A stretch of 40,576 nucleotides of DNA from an uncultured Myxococcaceae bacterium (GTDB lineage Bacteria > Myxococcota_A > Polyangia > Polyangiales > Ga0077539). The stretch spans positions 1 through 40,576 of the forward strand of contig CAMFHP010000073.1 of NCBI GenBank assembly GCA_945952225.1, written 5' to 3'. The position numbers and the translations under genes are program-made. Shown here in pieces: positions 15,004 to 25,098 of this stretch (its first letter is position 1; the number at the start of each line of letters is the position of its first letter). The notes below the pieces were generated by a model. The model was not told the DNA's origin and did not search any database. It saw only the letters and a program-made list of their open reading frames with translations.

Positions 15004-16965
15004 TCAGTTGCGCGGCGAGAGGAGCAGGTCGAAGGCCGTGAAGCGCAGCGCGCGGGTGGTGCTGTCGGTCTGCCAGAGCACGGGGTTCGCGGCGGTGGGA
15101 CGCACCTCGAGGGCGTACTGGAGCCCGCGGAGGTCGCCGCCGTCGAGCGCGGGATCGCCCACGTGGAAGACGTGCGCGCCGGGGTGCAGGTCGTGGATCA
15201 CGCGGCGTCCTTCGGTGGGCCACGCGACGCGGCTGCGACGGAGCACCTGCTTGTCGGACGCGTACGGCGCCGCGAGGAACGAGAAGGTCGGGTCGACGAG
15301 TCCGGTCTCGACCACGAGGGGACGCGGCGCGACGAGCGCGTGGAGGTCGGAGACGTCGATGAACTCTTCGATGTCGCCGTAGCGCCAGCGCCAGCACGGG
15401 TGGTTGCCGTGGTTGCGCATCACCGCGTAGTCGGGCGCGTAGCCCGCCGCGATGACCCCCGTGATGCGCGGATCGAAGGCCCCGAGGTTGGTGGCCTCCT
15501 CGCCGCCCATGGAGAGCCCCACGGCGAGCACGCTCGACGGCCGCGCGTTGAGGCGCGTGAGCGCGAGGTCGACGGCGCGCATGGCGTCCCAGGTGCGCTC
15601 GCCTTCTTCTTCCCAGTCGGTGTCGAAGCCCGGCGACGCGATGGCCGGGTGCGTGCCGTTGCCCGCGGGCGGATCGTCGCCTTCGTTGTAGTCGCCGTAG
15701 AGATCGCTGCGCTCGTCGAAGGGACGGTGCGACACGTCGACGGCGACCACGAGGTATCCGCGGCGCGCGTACGCGTCGCCGTACCAGTAGCGGCTCGCGG
15801 GGTTCATGGTCTGCGCGGCGCTGCCGCCGTGGCCGTTGAGGGCGATGACCGTGGGGTATCCGCCCGCGGGCATCGCGCCGTCGGGCTTCGCGACGTAGAC
15901 GTGCGCGGTGCGCGTGAGGTCGGCGCCGCCGTGCGGATCGGGGAGCGTGTGGTCGAGGCGCAGCTCGCTCAGCGCGTAGCCGTGCTGCGAGGCATCGCTC
16001 GCGTTGGCCGTGGCGAGGGCGCGCTCGGAGAGCACGGTCACGCGCGTCGCGGTGGGCGCGGGATCGCCCGCCATCGTGAGCAGTTCGAGGCGCGCGCGCA
16101 CGCGGGTTCGCCACGCGTTCATCGTGGCCACGGGGCGCTCGACGAGGCCGTGCGAGAGCACCTCGGCGCGGGCGCCGGTCCAGGTGCGGGCGCCGCCGGT
16201 CTGTGCGGTGGCGGCGAGGGCGAGCGTGCGGCCGTCGGCGGAGCCTTCGAAGCGCCACGCGGTGTCGGCGCGCGTGACCGAGAAGGTGAGGGAGTCACCG
16301 TCCCATGCGACGTCTTTGAGGTCGTACTCGAGCTCCTCGACGGTCGCGCCGAGGCCGTCGCGCGCGTAGACCTTGAAGGTGCCCACGAGGCCCCGCGCGT
16401 CGCGGTCGATGCGGAGCCGCGCGTGGTAGCCGTCGTCGGCGCGAAGGTCCCACACGCGGGGCACGAGGTCGGTGTCGATCACCGTGGCGTTCCACGCGGT
16501 GGCGTGGCGGCTGTACGCGGTGGCTGCAGGCGTCGCGGTGTCGGACTCCAACGTGGTGGCCACGCGGGCGGTGAACACGCCCTCGATCACGCGACCGTCG
16601 AACCAGTACACGTACCCGTCGCGGCGCGCGCGAAAGCGCAGCGTGCGGGCCGTGTCGTTCCACGCGATGTGGGTGAGCGCGGTCGCGTCGGCGTTGTCGG
16701 GCTGGAGCGAACCTTCGAGCGCGCCGGTCGCATCACGGCGGAGGCGCACCGTCGCGCGCAGCTCGCCCATCGCGAGGTACCACTCGCCCGCCACACCCGA
16801 GACGTCGACCGCGGGTGCCGTGACCGCGCGCGCCGCGGGGTCTTCGTCTGCGTGAGCGCTGCACGCCGCACCCTCCGCTGCGCATCCCGCGTCGACGGTG
16901 ACCGCCGGCTGCTCACAGCCGAACAGCAGCCCCGCGACGATGATCCAGTGACGAACGTGGCGCAT
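15004..16965 (-). CDS. Secreted alpha/beta hydrolase with duplicated N-terminal beta domains
   Basis: A 653-residue probable lipoprotein (MRHVRHWIIVAGLLFGC, Cys17). Residues about 50 to 320 hold two related beta-rich modules, each with the sequence rhythm GTV/LxG..L..i.W...tLrFr and ending in a short G-E/G-F strand (WYLAMGELRATVRLRRD and DDGYHARLRIDRD). The C-terminal half is an alpha/beta hydrolase: YPTVIALNGHGGS for the oxyanion loop, GLSMGGEEA as the nucleophile box near residue 483, an acid in VETGLVDPTFSF and a histidine near HDLHPGAHVFH. The active-site context resembles acetyl xylan/dienelactone-type esterases; substrate unknown. A strong Shine-Dalgarno (AAGGAGGAG) lies about eight bases before ATG 16965, which fixes the start over the longer open frame. 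Confidence 0.83.
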   Translation of the reverse strand: MRHVRHWIIVAGLLFGCEQPAVTVDAGCAAEGAACSAHADEDPAARAVTAPAVDVSGVAGEWYLAMGELRATVRLRRDATGALEGSLQPDNADATALTHIAWNDTARTLRFRARRDGYVYWFDGRVIEGVFTARVATTLESDTATPAATAYSRHATAWNATVIDTDLVPRVWDLRADDGYHARLRIDRDARGLVGTFKVYARDGLGATVEELEYDLKDVAWDGDSLTFSVTRADTAWRFEGSADGRTLALAATAQTGGARTWTGARAEVLSHGLVERPVATMNAWRTRVRARLELLTMAGDPAPTATRVTVLSERALATANASDASQHGYALSELRLDHTLPDPHGGADLTRTAHVYVAKPDGAMPAGGYPTVIALNGHGGSAAQTMNPASRYWYGDAYARRGYLVVAVDVSHRPFDERSDLYGDYNEGDDPPAGNGTHPAIASPGFDTDWEEEGERTWDAMRAVDLALTRLNARPSSVLAVGLSMGGEEATNLGAFDPRITGVIAAGYAPDYAVMRNHGNHPCWRWRYGDIEEFIDVSDLHALVAPRPLVVETGLVDPTFSFLAAPYASDKQVLRRSRVAWPTEGRRVIHDLHPGAHVFHVGDPALDGGDLRGLQYALEVRPTAANPVLWQTDSTTRALRFTAFDLLLSPRN

Positions 16966-17190
16966 GGCCGGGACTCCTCCTTCGGGCGCACTCCGTGGTG
17001 CCGCGCGGCGGCCTCCGGGAGAGGCTCGCTCGCCGCATCGGAGGCCTACGGCGCGGGCCTCCGTCGACGGCGCGTTCACGTCGGAGTTGTATGGGTCCGA
17101 CGGCGCGCGGCCTTCACGGAATCGTCGTGCGGAGAGGGTGTTCGAGCGCTGTGCAGTACGTTGTTGGAAATGCAACCACTGCGGCGCGCG

Positions 17191-19401
17191 CTACGCGGGC
17201 GGCGGCATCGACGACACCGAGCGGCGCGCGGGGTCGCCGAGGGATCGCGTGGCGCGGCGCGCGGGCTGCGTGTCGTGGGCTGCGGAGGGCGTGCGCACGG
17301 GCGGAGACGACGGCGCGGCGTGCATGAGCAGCGTGCCCTTGCGGCTGTTGAAGGGCTCGGCCTGCGTGCGCGGCGCGGGCGCGTTCGAGGGCTGCGCGGC
17401 GAAGGGCGCGGTGTCGACGCGCGCGGGGCGCGACGAGGGCTGCGCAGCGGACGCGGGCGACGCGGCGGGCGGGTCGTTCGCGAGGCCCGCGAGGAGGCGC
17501 GTGCTCGCGCGGGCGAAGCGGTGCGGATCGTCGACGACGGCGGTGCTGCGCGGGTTCGCGGGCGCGTCGGCCATGGGGCGCGTGGGCACGCGGTCGCCGC
17601 GCGCGGGGAGCCTCGCGTTGCGCTCCTCGGCGGCGCGCTCGATGACCGAGAGCACGCGCTGCACGGGCGCGAGAAACGCGCGGGCCGTGGGGAAGCGCCG
17701 CGCGGGATCCGTGGCCATGGCCGTGCGCAGCGCGTCGTCGATGGCCGCGGGCACCTCGGGAAAACGCGCGCGCAGCGACGGCGATGCGCCCCGCGGCGGG
17801 AGCTCGCCCGAGAGCATCACGTAGAGCGACACGCCGAGGGCGAAGAGGTCGGCGCGCACATCGCCGCGGTCGCCGAGGCGCAGCTCGGGCGCGGAGTACG
17901 CCGTGGGCGCCGCGTCGCCGAGGGCGCGCGTGAGGCCGAAATCCATGAGCCGCACGGTGCCGTCGGCGGTGCGGATGAGGTTCGCCGGGCGCACGTCGCC
18001 GTGCACCACGCCGCGCTGGTGCGCGTGGTCGAGGGCCGTGAGGGCCTGCGCCGCGGCGCGCAGCGCGTCGATCACCGGGAGCCTCCCCTGCGCGGCGATC
18101 ACCGCGTCGAGGGTGCGGCCTTCGACGCACTCCATCGCCACGAACGCGCGCCCATCGAGGCTGCCCACCTCGTACACGGGCACCACCGCGGGGTGATCGA
18201 GCTGGCCCACGGCGCGCGCCTCGCGAAGAAATTCCTCGCGCCGCGCGGGCTCTTCGAGGGCCATCGTGGGCACGAACTTCAGCGCCACGTCGCGGCCCTG
18301 CGCGAGGTCGGTCGCGCGGTAGACCACCACGTCGCCGCTGCGCGAGAGCTCGCCGCGCACGGCGTAGCGGTTGCGGCGCGTGCCGGTGTCTTCCGCGAGC
18401 TGCGCGTGCTCACCCAGCGCGCTGCGCCAGCGGGCGATCTCGTCGAGGCGGGCGCGCGCGTCGCGGTATCCCGGCGCCACGCGCTCGACGCGTTCGAAGT
18501 TCTTCTGCGCGTCTTCGTACTCGCCGCACGCGAGGCACGTGAGGCCCATGCGGTAGTAGTCCTCGACGTTCGAGGCATCACACGGACGGTCGCCCACGGA
18601 GCGCTGGAGGTCTTCGCGCGAGGGCCCCTCGCCCGCAGCGCTCACGGCCGCGTCGGCGAGGAGCGCGAGGTCGACGTCGGACACCGCGAGCCCCTGGAGC
18701 GTCGCACCGCGGAGCACGCCCGTCGGCGCCGCACCGCCCACGAGCCGCACGTGCCGCACGATCATCGTCGCCGAGGGGCGCGACGTAGCGGGCGTGGGCT
18801 CGACCGCGCGCGTCTCTTCGACCGCGGAGAGATCGTCGGCCTCGACCGCGCGCGGAACCTCCGCGGTGCGTCGCGCCTCCGCGGGCGGCGGCTGCACCGA
18901 GGCGGCGCAGGGCGGGGTGTTGCTCCGGGCCTGCGCGAGGGCCATGGGCCGCGCAGGCTGCGTCACGTCGGCGCGCGAGGGCTGCGGCACGTCGGGGTCG
19001 GGACCGGCCTTCTCGTAGAGGGCCTTCGCACGTTCGGTGTCGCCCGCGCGCTCGTAGCACTGCGCCGCGCGACGGAGCTCGCCTGCCTGCTCGTAGAGCG
19101 CGCCCGCGGTCATCGGGTCTCCGCGGCGCGCGGCGGTCTGCGCGGCCCGCGCGGGCTCGTTCGCCTGGAGGAAATATCCCTGCGCCTCGGCGAGCCGATC
19201 GTGGCGCAGGCACAGCATCGCGGCCTCATGAAAGCGCCGCGCGCGCACGTGCGCCTCGACGCCCGGCGGCAGCGGCGGGGCCTCGTCGTCTGATCCCTCG
19301 TCACGACGCGCGAGCTGTCGGATCACCAGCGCGCCGAGCGCAACGCCGCTCGCGACGAGCGCGGCCGCCGGGTGGTCGGCCAGGTTCATCAGAATGTCCA
19401 T
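17191..19401 (-). CDS. Membrane-anchored Ser/Thr kinase-like protein with atypical motifs
   Basis: A 736-residue Hanks-type kinase homologue. A short membrane segment (about 8 to 26) is followed by TPR-like helices (AEAQGYFLQANEPARAAQ, ALYEQAGELRRAAQCY), a low-complexity linker, another TPR-like helix pair and the kinase domain at about 345 to 600. The ATP lysine (DVALKFV), DFG (MDFGL) and APE motifs remain, but the glycine loop is altered (GELSRSGDVVVYRA) and the catalytic loop reads HGDVRPAN instead of HRDLKPEN. The catalytic Asp and Asn are kept, so activity is uncertain but possible. The C-terminus is disordered. A GAGGA element sits about eight bases before ATG 19401. The gene is 225 bases upstream of the hydrolase gene. 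Confidence 0.88.
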   Translation of the reverse strand: MDILMNLADHPAAALVASGVALGALVIRQLARRDEGSDDEAPPLPPGVEAHVRARRFHEAAMLCLRHDRLAEAQGYFLQANEPARAAQTAARRGDPMTAGALYEQAGELRRAAQCYERAGDTERAKALYEKAGPDPDVPQPSRADVTQPARPMALAQARSNTPPCAASVQPPPAEARRTAEVPRAVEADDLSAVEETRAVEPTPATSRPSATMIVRHVRLVGGAAPTGVLRGATLQGLAVSDVDLALLADAAVSAAGEGPSREDLQRSVGDRPCDASNVEDYYRMGLTCLACGEYEDAQKNFERVERVAPGYRDARARLDEIARWRSALGEHAQLAEDTGTRRNRYAVRGELSRSGDVVVYRATDLAQGRDVALKFVPTMALEEPARREEFLREARAVGQLDHPAVVPVYEVGSLDGRAFVAMECVEGRTLDAVIAAQGRLPVIDALRAAAQALTALDHAHQRGVVHGDVRPANLIRTADGTVRLMDFGLTRALGDAAPTAYSAPELRLGDRGDVRADLFALGVSLYVMLSGELPPRGASPSLRARFPEVPAAIDDALRTAMATDPARRFPTARAFLAPVQRVLSVIERAAEERNARLPARGDRVPTRPMADAPANPRSTAVVDDPHRFARASTRLLAGLANDPPAASPASAAQPSSRPARVDTAPFAAQPSNAPAPRTQAEPFNSRKGTLLMHAAPSSPPVRTPSAAHDTQPARRATRSLGDPARRSVSSMPPPA

Positions 19402-19612
19402 CGGTGGGTGTCCTCTTCCGTCGGTCGCGGACGCGCGGGGCGGCGGTGGGCGCACGGGTGCCTCCGACGCGACGGCGCGCGCGGGGAGGACCGTGCGTCG
19501 CTCGCGGCCGCAACCTCTCGGCGGAACTGATCGGCGTGACGCGGCTCGACCTTGAGGCGATGCCGTGATGCCCACGACGCTGTGCGTTGAACAGGGCCTC
19601 AGCCCACGGAGA

Positions 19613-20686
19613 TCACGGCGCGGGCACGAGCACGCCGCGCACGAGCGTGAGGCGCGCGTTGCCCACGCGGATCACGCTGCCCTCGGCGGTGAAGGGCTGC
19701 GCCGCAGAGACCTCGCCGAAGGGCGACGCGAAGGCCGTCGCACCCGTGGCCGTGGCCGTCGGAGACGAGAGGGTGAACACACCGGCCGCGGTGCCGGTGC
19801 TGTGATCCACGAGGTAGGCGGTGCGAATCACCGGGCAGCGCTCGCCAGCCGCGAGGTCTTCGCCGCAGGGCTCGACGCGCGCGACGAGGGCCGTGAGGTT
19901 GTCGCCGAGGCGCGCACCCGTGTACGTGGCCGAGTACTCGCTCATGCCGTGCTGGCACTCGACGTAGCGGGGCGAGCCGTTCTCCGTGCGTCCGACGAGA
20001 AAGGCCATGTCGCCCGAGGCCGCGCCCACCTGCGGGGCGACGGTGGTCCACCCGGCGGCGTTGGGCGCCCACGGGGCCATGTCGCGCGGGGGCGCCGCGA
20101 GGGGGCGGCACACGCCGCGGTGCTCGGGCTGCGACCGCGCGCGGATGCTGTTGAGGCACTGGCGCAGCCCCACGTCGTCGCCGCGCACGAGGAGCTGGAG
20201 CACCGTGCTCTCGGCCTCTTCGATGTTCGAGAGCTGCCACTGATCGGCGCAGTGCTCGCCGCGCCAACGCTGCCGACCGATGGCCACGTAGGTGTTCACC
20301 GCGGCCTCGGCGCGCGCGGCGGGGAGCGCCTCGCCGTCGTTCCACGCCTGCGCGACCTGCACCCACGCGTCGTCGAGGCGGTTCTGCGCGGCGTGCACCT
20401 GGGCGAGCGAGAGGTGGCACTGAAAGAGCGCCGTCCTCCGTCCGAGGGCCGTCACCGCACGGGGCATCGGGCGCTGGAGCCCCTCTTCGAGATGCTGCCG
20501 CGCGGCCGCGAGGTCTCCCTCGGCGCGATCCATCTCACCGAGCTGACACAGCAGCGCCGGCGTGGGCTGCCGCTGCGCCCGCGCCGTGAGCCGCGCGCGT
20601 GCGGCCGAGGGGGCGTTCTGCGCGGCCGCCACCGACGGCACCGCGAGCACGAGCACACCCACGCAGACGCTCCACCACTTCGACAT
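19613..20686 (-). CDS. Secreted hypothetical protein with N-terminal TPR-like region
   Basis: Unknown function, 357 residues. The N-terminus MSKWWSVCVGVLVLAVPSVAAAQ is a signal peptidase I-type signal ending AAAQ. Residues about 30 to 130 look like TPR helices (LCQLGEMDRAEGDLAAARQHLEEGL, LAQVHAAQNRLDDAWVQVAQAW). A beta-rich C-terminal domain follows, with paired cysteines (VECQHG, VEPCGEDL, GERCPV) that may form disulfides. ATG 20686 follows a strong GAGGAGG Shine-Dalgarno. It lies between the kinase and the liv genes on the minus strand. I see no enzymatic motif. Confidence 0.82.
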   Translation of the reverse strand: MSKWWSVCVGVLVLAVPSVAAAQNAPSAARARLTARAQRQPTPALLCQLGEMDRAEGDLAAARQHLEEGLQRPMPRAVTALGRRTALFQCHLSLAQVHAAQNRLDDAWVQVAQAWNDGEALPAARAEAAVNTYVAIGRQRWRGEHCADQWQLSNIEEAESTVLQLLVRGDDVGLRQCLNSIRARSQPEHRGVCRPLAAPPRDMAPWAPNAAGWTTVAPQVGAASGDMAFLVGRTENGSPRYVECQHGMSEYSATYTGARLGDNLTALVARVEPCGEDLAAGERCPVIRTAYLVDHSTGTAAGVFTLSSPTATATGATAFASPFGEVSAAQPFTAEGSVIRVGNARLTLVRGVLVPAP

Positions 20687-20768
20687 CGCAGACCTCCTCA
20701 TGAGCCCCGAAACGGGCGCGGAGAGTGTTCGCGATCCCGACGCGGCGCAAGCCCCGCGGCTGACAGAT

Positions 20769-22297
<1,529 letters not shown>

Positions 22298-22301
<4 letters not shown>

Positions 22302-23284
22302 GACGCGCCCGCCTTGCGACCGGGGATCAACCGACGGAGCGTCGAGAGGCCCAGCTCGCGCGTGCCCAGGAGCCCCTGCGGACGCCAGAGCATCATGCCG
22401 ATGAGCAGCGCCGCATACACGATGAGTCGGTACTGCTGAACGCCGCGGAGAAGCTCCAGCGAGACCGCCACGAAGATGCCGCCCACGACGGCGCCGGTGA
22501 TGCTCCCGAGGCCGCCGAAGATGATCATCACGAGCATGTCGACGGACTTGTCGAGACGGAACGCGCCGGGGTCGATGTGCTGCCCGCCCGTGGCGTCGTG
22601 CGCGAACATCGTTCCCGCGAGGCCCGCGAGCATCGCGCTGATCGCGAAGGCGAGCACCTTGTAGCGCGTGGTGGGCACGCCCGCGGCCTCGGCGGCGATC
22701 TCGTCTTCGCGGATCGCCGAGAGCGCGCGGCCGTACGAGCTGTACGTGAGGTTCCACACGGCGAGCGTGCCGAGAAACGCGGCGCCCCAGATCCACGCGA
22801 GCGAGGCGTGCGCGGGGATGCTCTCGGCCCCGAGCGGAAAGCCCTGCGACCCGCCGAGCGCCGGCGTGCTCTCGATCGTGATGCGAATGATCTCGCCGAA
22901 GCCCAGGGTCACGATCGCGAGGTAGTCCCCGCGCAAGCGCAACGAGGGAACGCCCACCGCGACGCCCGTGAGCCCCGCCGCGACGATGCCCGCGAGCGAG
23001 GCCACCACGAGGGTCACCGGGCCCATCGTGGGTCCGAGGTGCCGTTCCATCGCGACGGAGACCAGCGAGCTCGCGTAGGCCCCGACGGCCATGAAGCCCG
23101 CGTGTCCGATGGAGAACTGCCCCGTGGTGCCGTTCACGAGGTTGAGCGCCACGGCGAGCATCACGTTGACGCCGCACACCGAGAGCACGCGCACGACGTA
23201 GGGGTCGAACGCGGCGTTCGCCAGGAATTGCACCCCGACGAGGCCCGCCAGCACCGCCGCCAGAGAGAGGGTCTTTCGAAGCAT
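22298..23284 (-). CDS. livM: LivM-type branched-chain amino-acid ABC permease
   Basis: A 328-residue inner-membrane permease with about nine hydrophobic segments. The family signatures are LNLVNGTTGQFSIGHAGFMA, LRGDYLAIVTLGFGEIIR, the EAA-like loop YGRALSAIREDEIAAEAAG and FGGLGSITGAVVGG. It would pair with LivH to form the channel; LivH is not upstream or downstream here. It is followed by the LivG-LivF fusion with a 4-bp overlap. ATG 23284 starts the first membrane helix (MLRKTLSLAAVLAGL). The upstream intergenic region contains a 14-bp direct repeat and a small inverted repeat. It is divergent from the GST operon, 214 bases away. Confidence 0.92.
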
Positions 23285-23316
23285 CGTGACCGGAGCCGTG
23301 GGTTCTATCAGGGAAC

Positions 23317-23404
23317 CACCCGCGACGCGCACAACGAAACAACGCCGCGCAGCCCCCGCCCGAAGGCCGCCGTCACACCCGCGACGCGCCTTGACCGCGG
23401 GGGT
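23317..23404. promoter_or_regulatory. Direct repeats in the livM / GST divergent intergenic region
   Basis: CACCCGCGACGCGC occurs identically at 23317-23330 and 23376-23389, 59 bases apart (about 5.6 helical turns). The second copy is followed by TTGACC (23391-23396) and by GACC-GCGGG-GGTC. TTGACC could be a -35 element for the GST operon, but no good -10 is seen 17 bases on. A regulator-binding role is inference. Confidence 0.35.
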
Positions 23405-23498
23405 CGGGAGCGTGTCTCTTTGCGCGGCACCGCGCGAGGCCCGCGCACCGTGTTTCATGGGCCCCGCGACGTGTGAGAGAGGCGCCGCCACACCCGCG

Positions 23499-24182
23499 AT
23501 GATCGACCTGCACTACTGGCCTACCCCCAACGGGTGGAAGGTCACCATCATGCTCGAAGAGACCGGGCTGCCCTACCGCGTGGTGCCCGTGAACATCGCC
23601 GCGGGCGAGCAGTTTCAGCCCGCGTTCCTCGCGATCAGCCCGAACAACCGCATGCCCGCCATCGTCGACGACGATCCTCCCGGTGGTGGCGCGCCCGTGT
23701 CGGTGTTCGAGTCCGGCGCGATTCTTCAGTACCTCGCCGAGAAGACCGGACGCTTCGGCGCCACCGACCTCCGCGCGCGCTACGAGATCACCCAGTGGCT
23801 CTTCTGGCAGATGGGCGGACTCGGTCCCATGGCGGGCCAGGCCCATCACTTTCGTCAGTACGCGCCCGAGCAGATCCCCTACGCGATCGACCGCTACACC
23901 CGCGAAGTCGGGCGGCTCTACGGCGTGATGAACCGTCGCCTCGCGGACCGTGAGTTCCTCGCCGGCGAGTACTCCATCGCCGACATGGCCGCGTGGCCGT
24001 GGGTGGTTCCCCACGAGCGTCAGGGGCAGAACCTCGACGAGTTTCCGCACCTCAAGCGCTGGTTCGAAACGCTCCGCGCGCGTCCCGCCGTGCAGCGCGG
24101 GTTCGCCGTCGGCAGCGAGCTCCGCAACGCCCCGATGGACGACAAGGCCCGCGCGATTCTCTTCGGTCAGAAGCCCGCATGA
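23499..24182 (+). CDS. Glutathione S-transferase, YghU/YfcG (Ure2p-like) type
   Basis: A 227-residue cytosolic GST. The thioredoxin-fold N-terminal half has YWPTPNGWKVTIMLEETGLPY, where TPNG is the nu-class active-site loop, then SPNNRMPAIVDDD with the cis-proline after the Met, and FESGAILQYLAEK for glutathione binding. The C-terminal helical half ends FPHLKRWFETLRARPAVQRGF. YghU/YfcG enzymes act as glutathione-disulfide reductases or peroxidases rather than classical conjugases. Its stop overlaps the start of the next gene (ATGA), making it the first gene of a coupled four-gene operon with two small paralogs and an Fe-S protein. ATG 23499 is chosen over upstream starts because it begins the domain. 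Confidence 0.92.
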   Translation: MIDLHYWPTPNGWKVTIMLEETGLPYRVVPVNIAAGEQFQPAFLAISPNNRMPAIVDDDPPGGGAPVSVFESGAILQYLAEKTGRFGATDLRARYEITQWLFWQMGGLGPMAGQAHHFRQYAPEQIPYAIDRYTREVGRLYGVMNRRLADREFLAGEYSIADMAAWPWVVPHERQGQNLDEFPHLKRWFETLRARPAVQRGFAVGSELRNAPMDDKARAILFGQKPA

Positions 24183-24697
24183 CCCGCGCCGACAGAGAGG
24201 CCACGGCCCCGATGCGTGACGACGAACTCCGCGTGCTCCTCACCGCCGCGACGCCCGACGCGCGACGCGCCTTCGCGTGCGACTGCGCCGACCGGCTGCT
24301 CACCCGGTACGAAGAGCGCTTCACCCATGCGATGCCCGAGCGCCACGTGCTCGTCGACGCCATCGCCGCGGCCCGCGCGAACACCTCCCTCGAAGCGCAC
24401 CACGCCGCGCTGCTCGTGTACGCGAGCCGCCACGGAGCCCCCGCGCGCGACGTCGCGGGCACCCTCGCCGTGGCCCTCGCCGACAGCACGCAGACGTGGG
24501 AGCTCGGCGCGCTCCTCACCGAGCTCAGCGCCTCGCCCGACCACGCGGACCTCGAACGCGCGTGGATGCGCGAGCGGCTCCATCAGCTCCTCTCGGCGGA
24601 GATCGACACGCTGCTCCCGCCATCGCCCGACGCCACGCGCCCGATGCGCGCGCTCTACGGCGCCCCGCCGCCGCCCGACGGCAGGACGCGCCGATGA
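24179..24697 (+). CDS. Unknown small protein, copy 1 of a tandem paralog pair
   Basis: A 172-residue protein of no family I recognise. It is entirely helical-looking and hydrophilic, with blocks DELRVLLTAATPDARRAF, DRLLTRYEERF and EAHHAALLVYASRHG, and a proline-rich C-terminus ([19 protein letters not shown]). The same blocks recur in the same order in the next gene (ADELRDLLAAATREGTRRR, QRILERYEARF, LGHQRVLLAYADTV), so the two arose by duplication. No signal peptide, membrane helix or cysteine motif is evident. The start ATG overlaps the GST stop and the stop overlaps the next start. Its context suggests a partner for the GST or the Fe-S protein, but nothing in the sequence shows the function. 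Confidence 0.8.
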   Translation: MTRADREATAPMRDDELRVLLTAATPDARRAFACDCADRLLTRYEERFTHAMPERHVLVDAIAAARANTSLEAHHAALLVYASRHGAPARDVAGTLAVALADSTQTWELGALLTELSASPDHADLERAWMRERLHQLLSAEIDTLLPPSPDATRPMRALYGAPPPPDGRTRR

Positions 24698-25098
24698 GCC
24701 GCCGCGCCGACGAGCTCCGCGACCTCCTCGCCGCCGCGACGCGCGAAGGCACACGACGGCGCTACCTCCAGGCCTGCGGGCAGCGCATTCTCGAACGCTA
24801 CGAGGCGCGCTTCGGTGCTCCCATCGCCGACCGCGGGATCTTCGAAGCCGCCCTCACCTCGGGACCGCACGAGGAGACGCGCCTCGGGCACCAGCGCGTG
24901 CTGCTCGCCTACGCCGACACCGTGAGCCACGAGCCCGCCGCGCTCATCGCACGCGCGCTCGCCGCCGCGATCGTCACGCCCGCGGAGTCGTGGCGCCTCG
25001 CGATGCTCCTGCCCGAGGTGAGCGACACGGCCCCCGTCGACCGCGCGTGGGCGCGCAATCACCTCCTCGAACTCCTCGACGCGGAGGGCCGTTCGTGA
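24694..25098 (+). CDS. Unknown small protein, copy 2 of a tandem paralog pair
   Basis: A 134-residue helical protein paralogous to the preceding gene, aligning over most of its length: both start with DELRxLLxAAT, then RxLxRYExRF, then an HxxxLLxYA helix and an ALAxAxxxxxxxWxLxxLLxEL/V helix. It lacks the Pro-rich tail of copy 1, and has ACGQRILERYEARFGAPIADRG in the middle. ATG 24694 overlaps the previous stop as ATGA, and its own TGA overlaps the GTG of the next gene. Function unknown. Divergence between the copies implies they are not functionally redundant; they may form a heterodimer (inference). Confidence 0.8.
   Translation: MSRRADELRDLLAAATREGTRRRYLQACGQRILERYEARFGAPIADRGIFEAALTSGPHEETRLGHQRVLLAYADTVSHEPAALIARALAAAIVTPAESWRLAMLLPEVSDTAPVDRAWARNHLLELLDAEGRS

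Noticed and set aside
17150-17190. TTGCA-containing stretch considered as a sigma-54 promoter for the hydrolase gene
   Set aside because: The -24 GG element is not present at the required distance.
12985-19293. A 2102-codon plus-strand open frame antisense to several genes
   Set aside because: It is antisense to well-supported MopE-like, esterase, hydrolase and kinase genes, its translation is low-complexity Arg/Ala/Gly/His-rich and shows no domain; long antisense frames are expected at this GC content.
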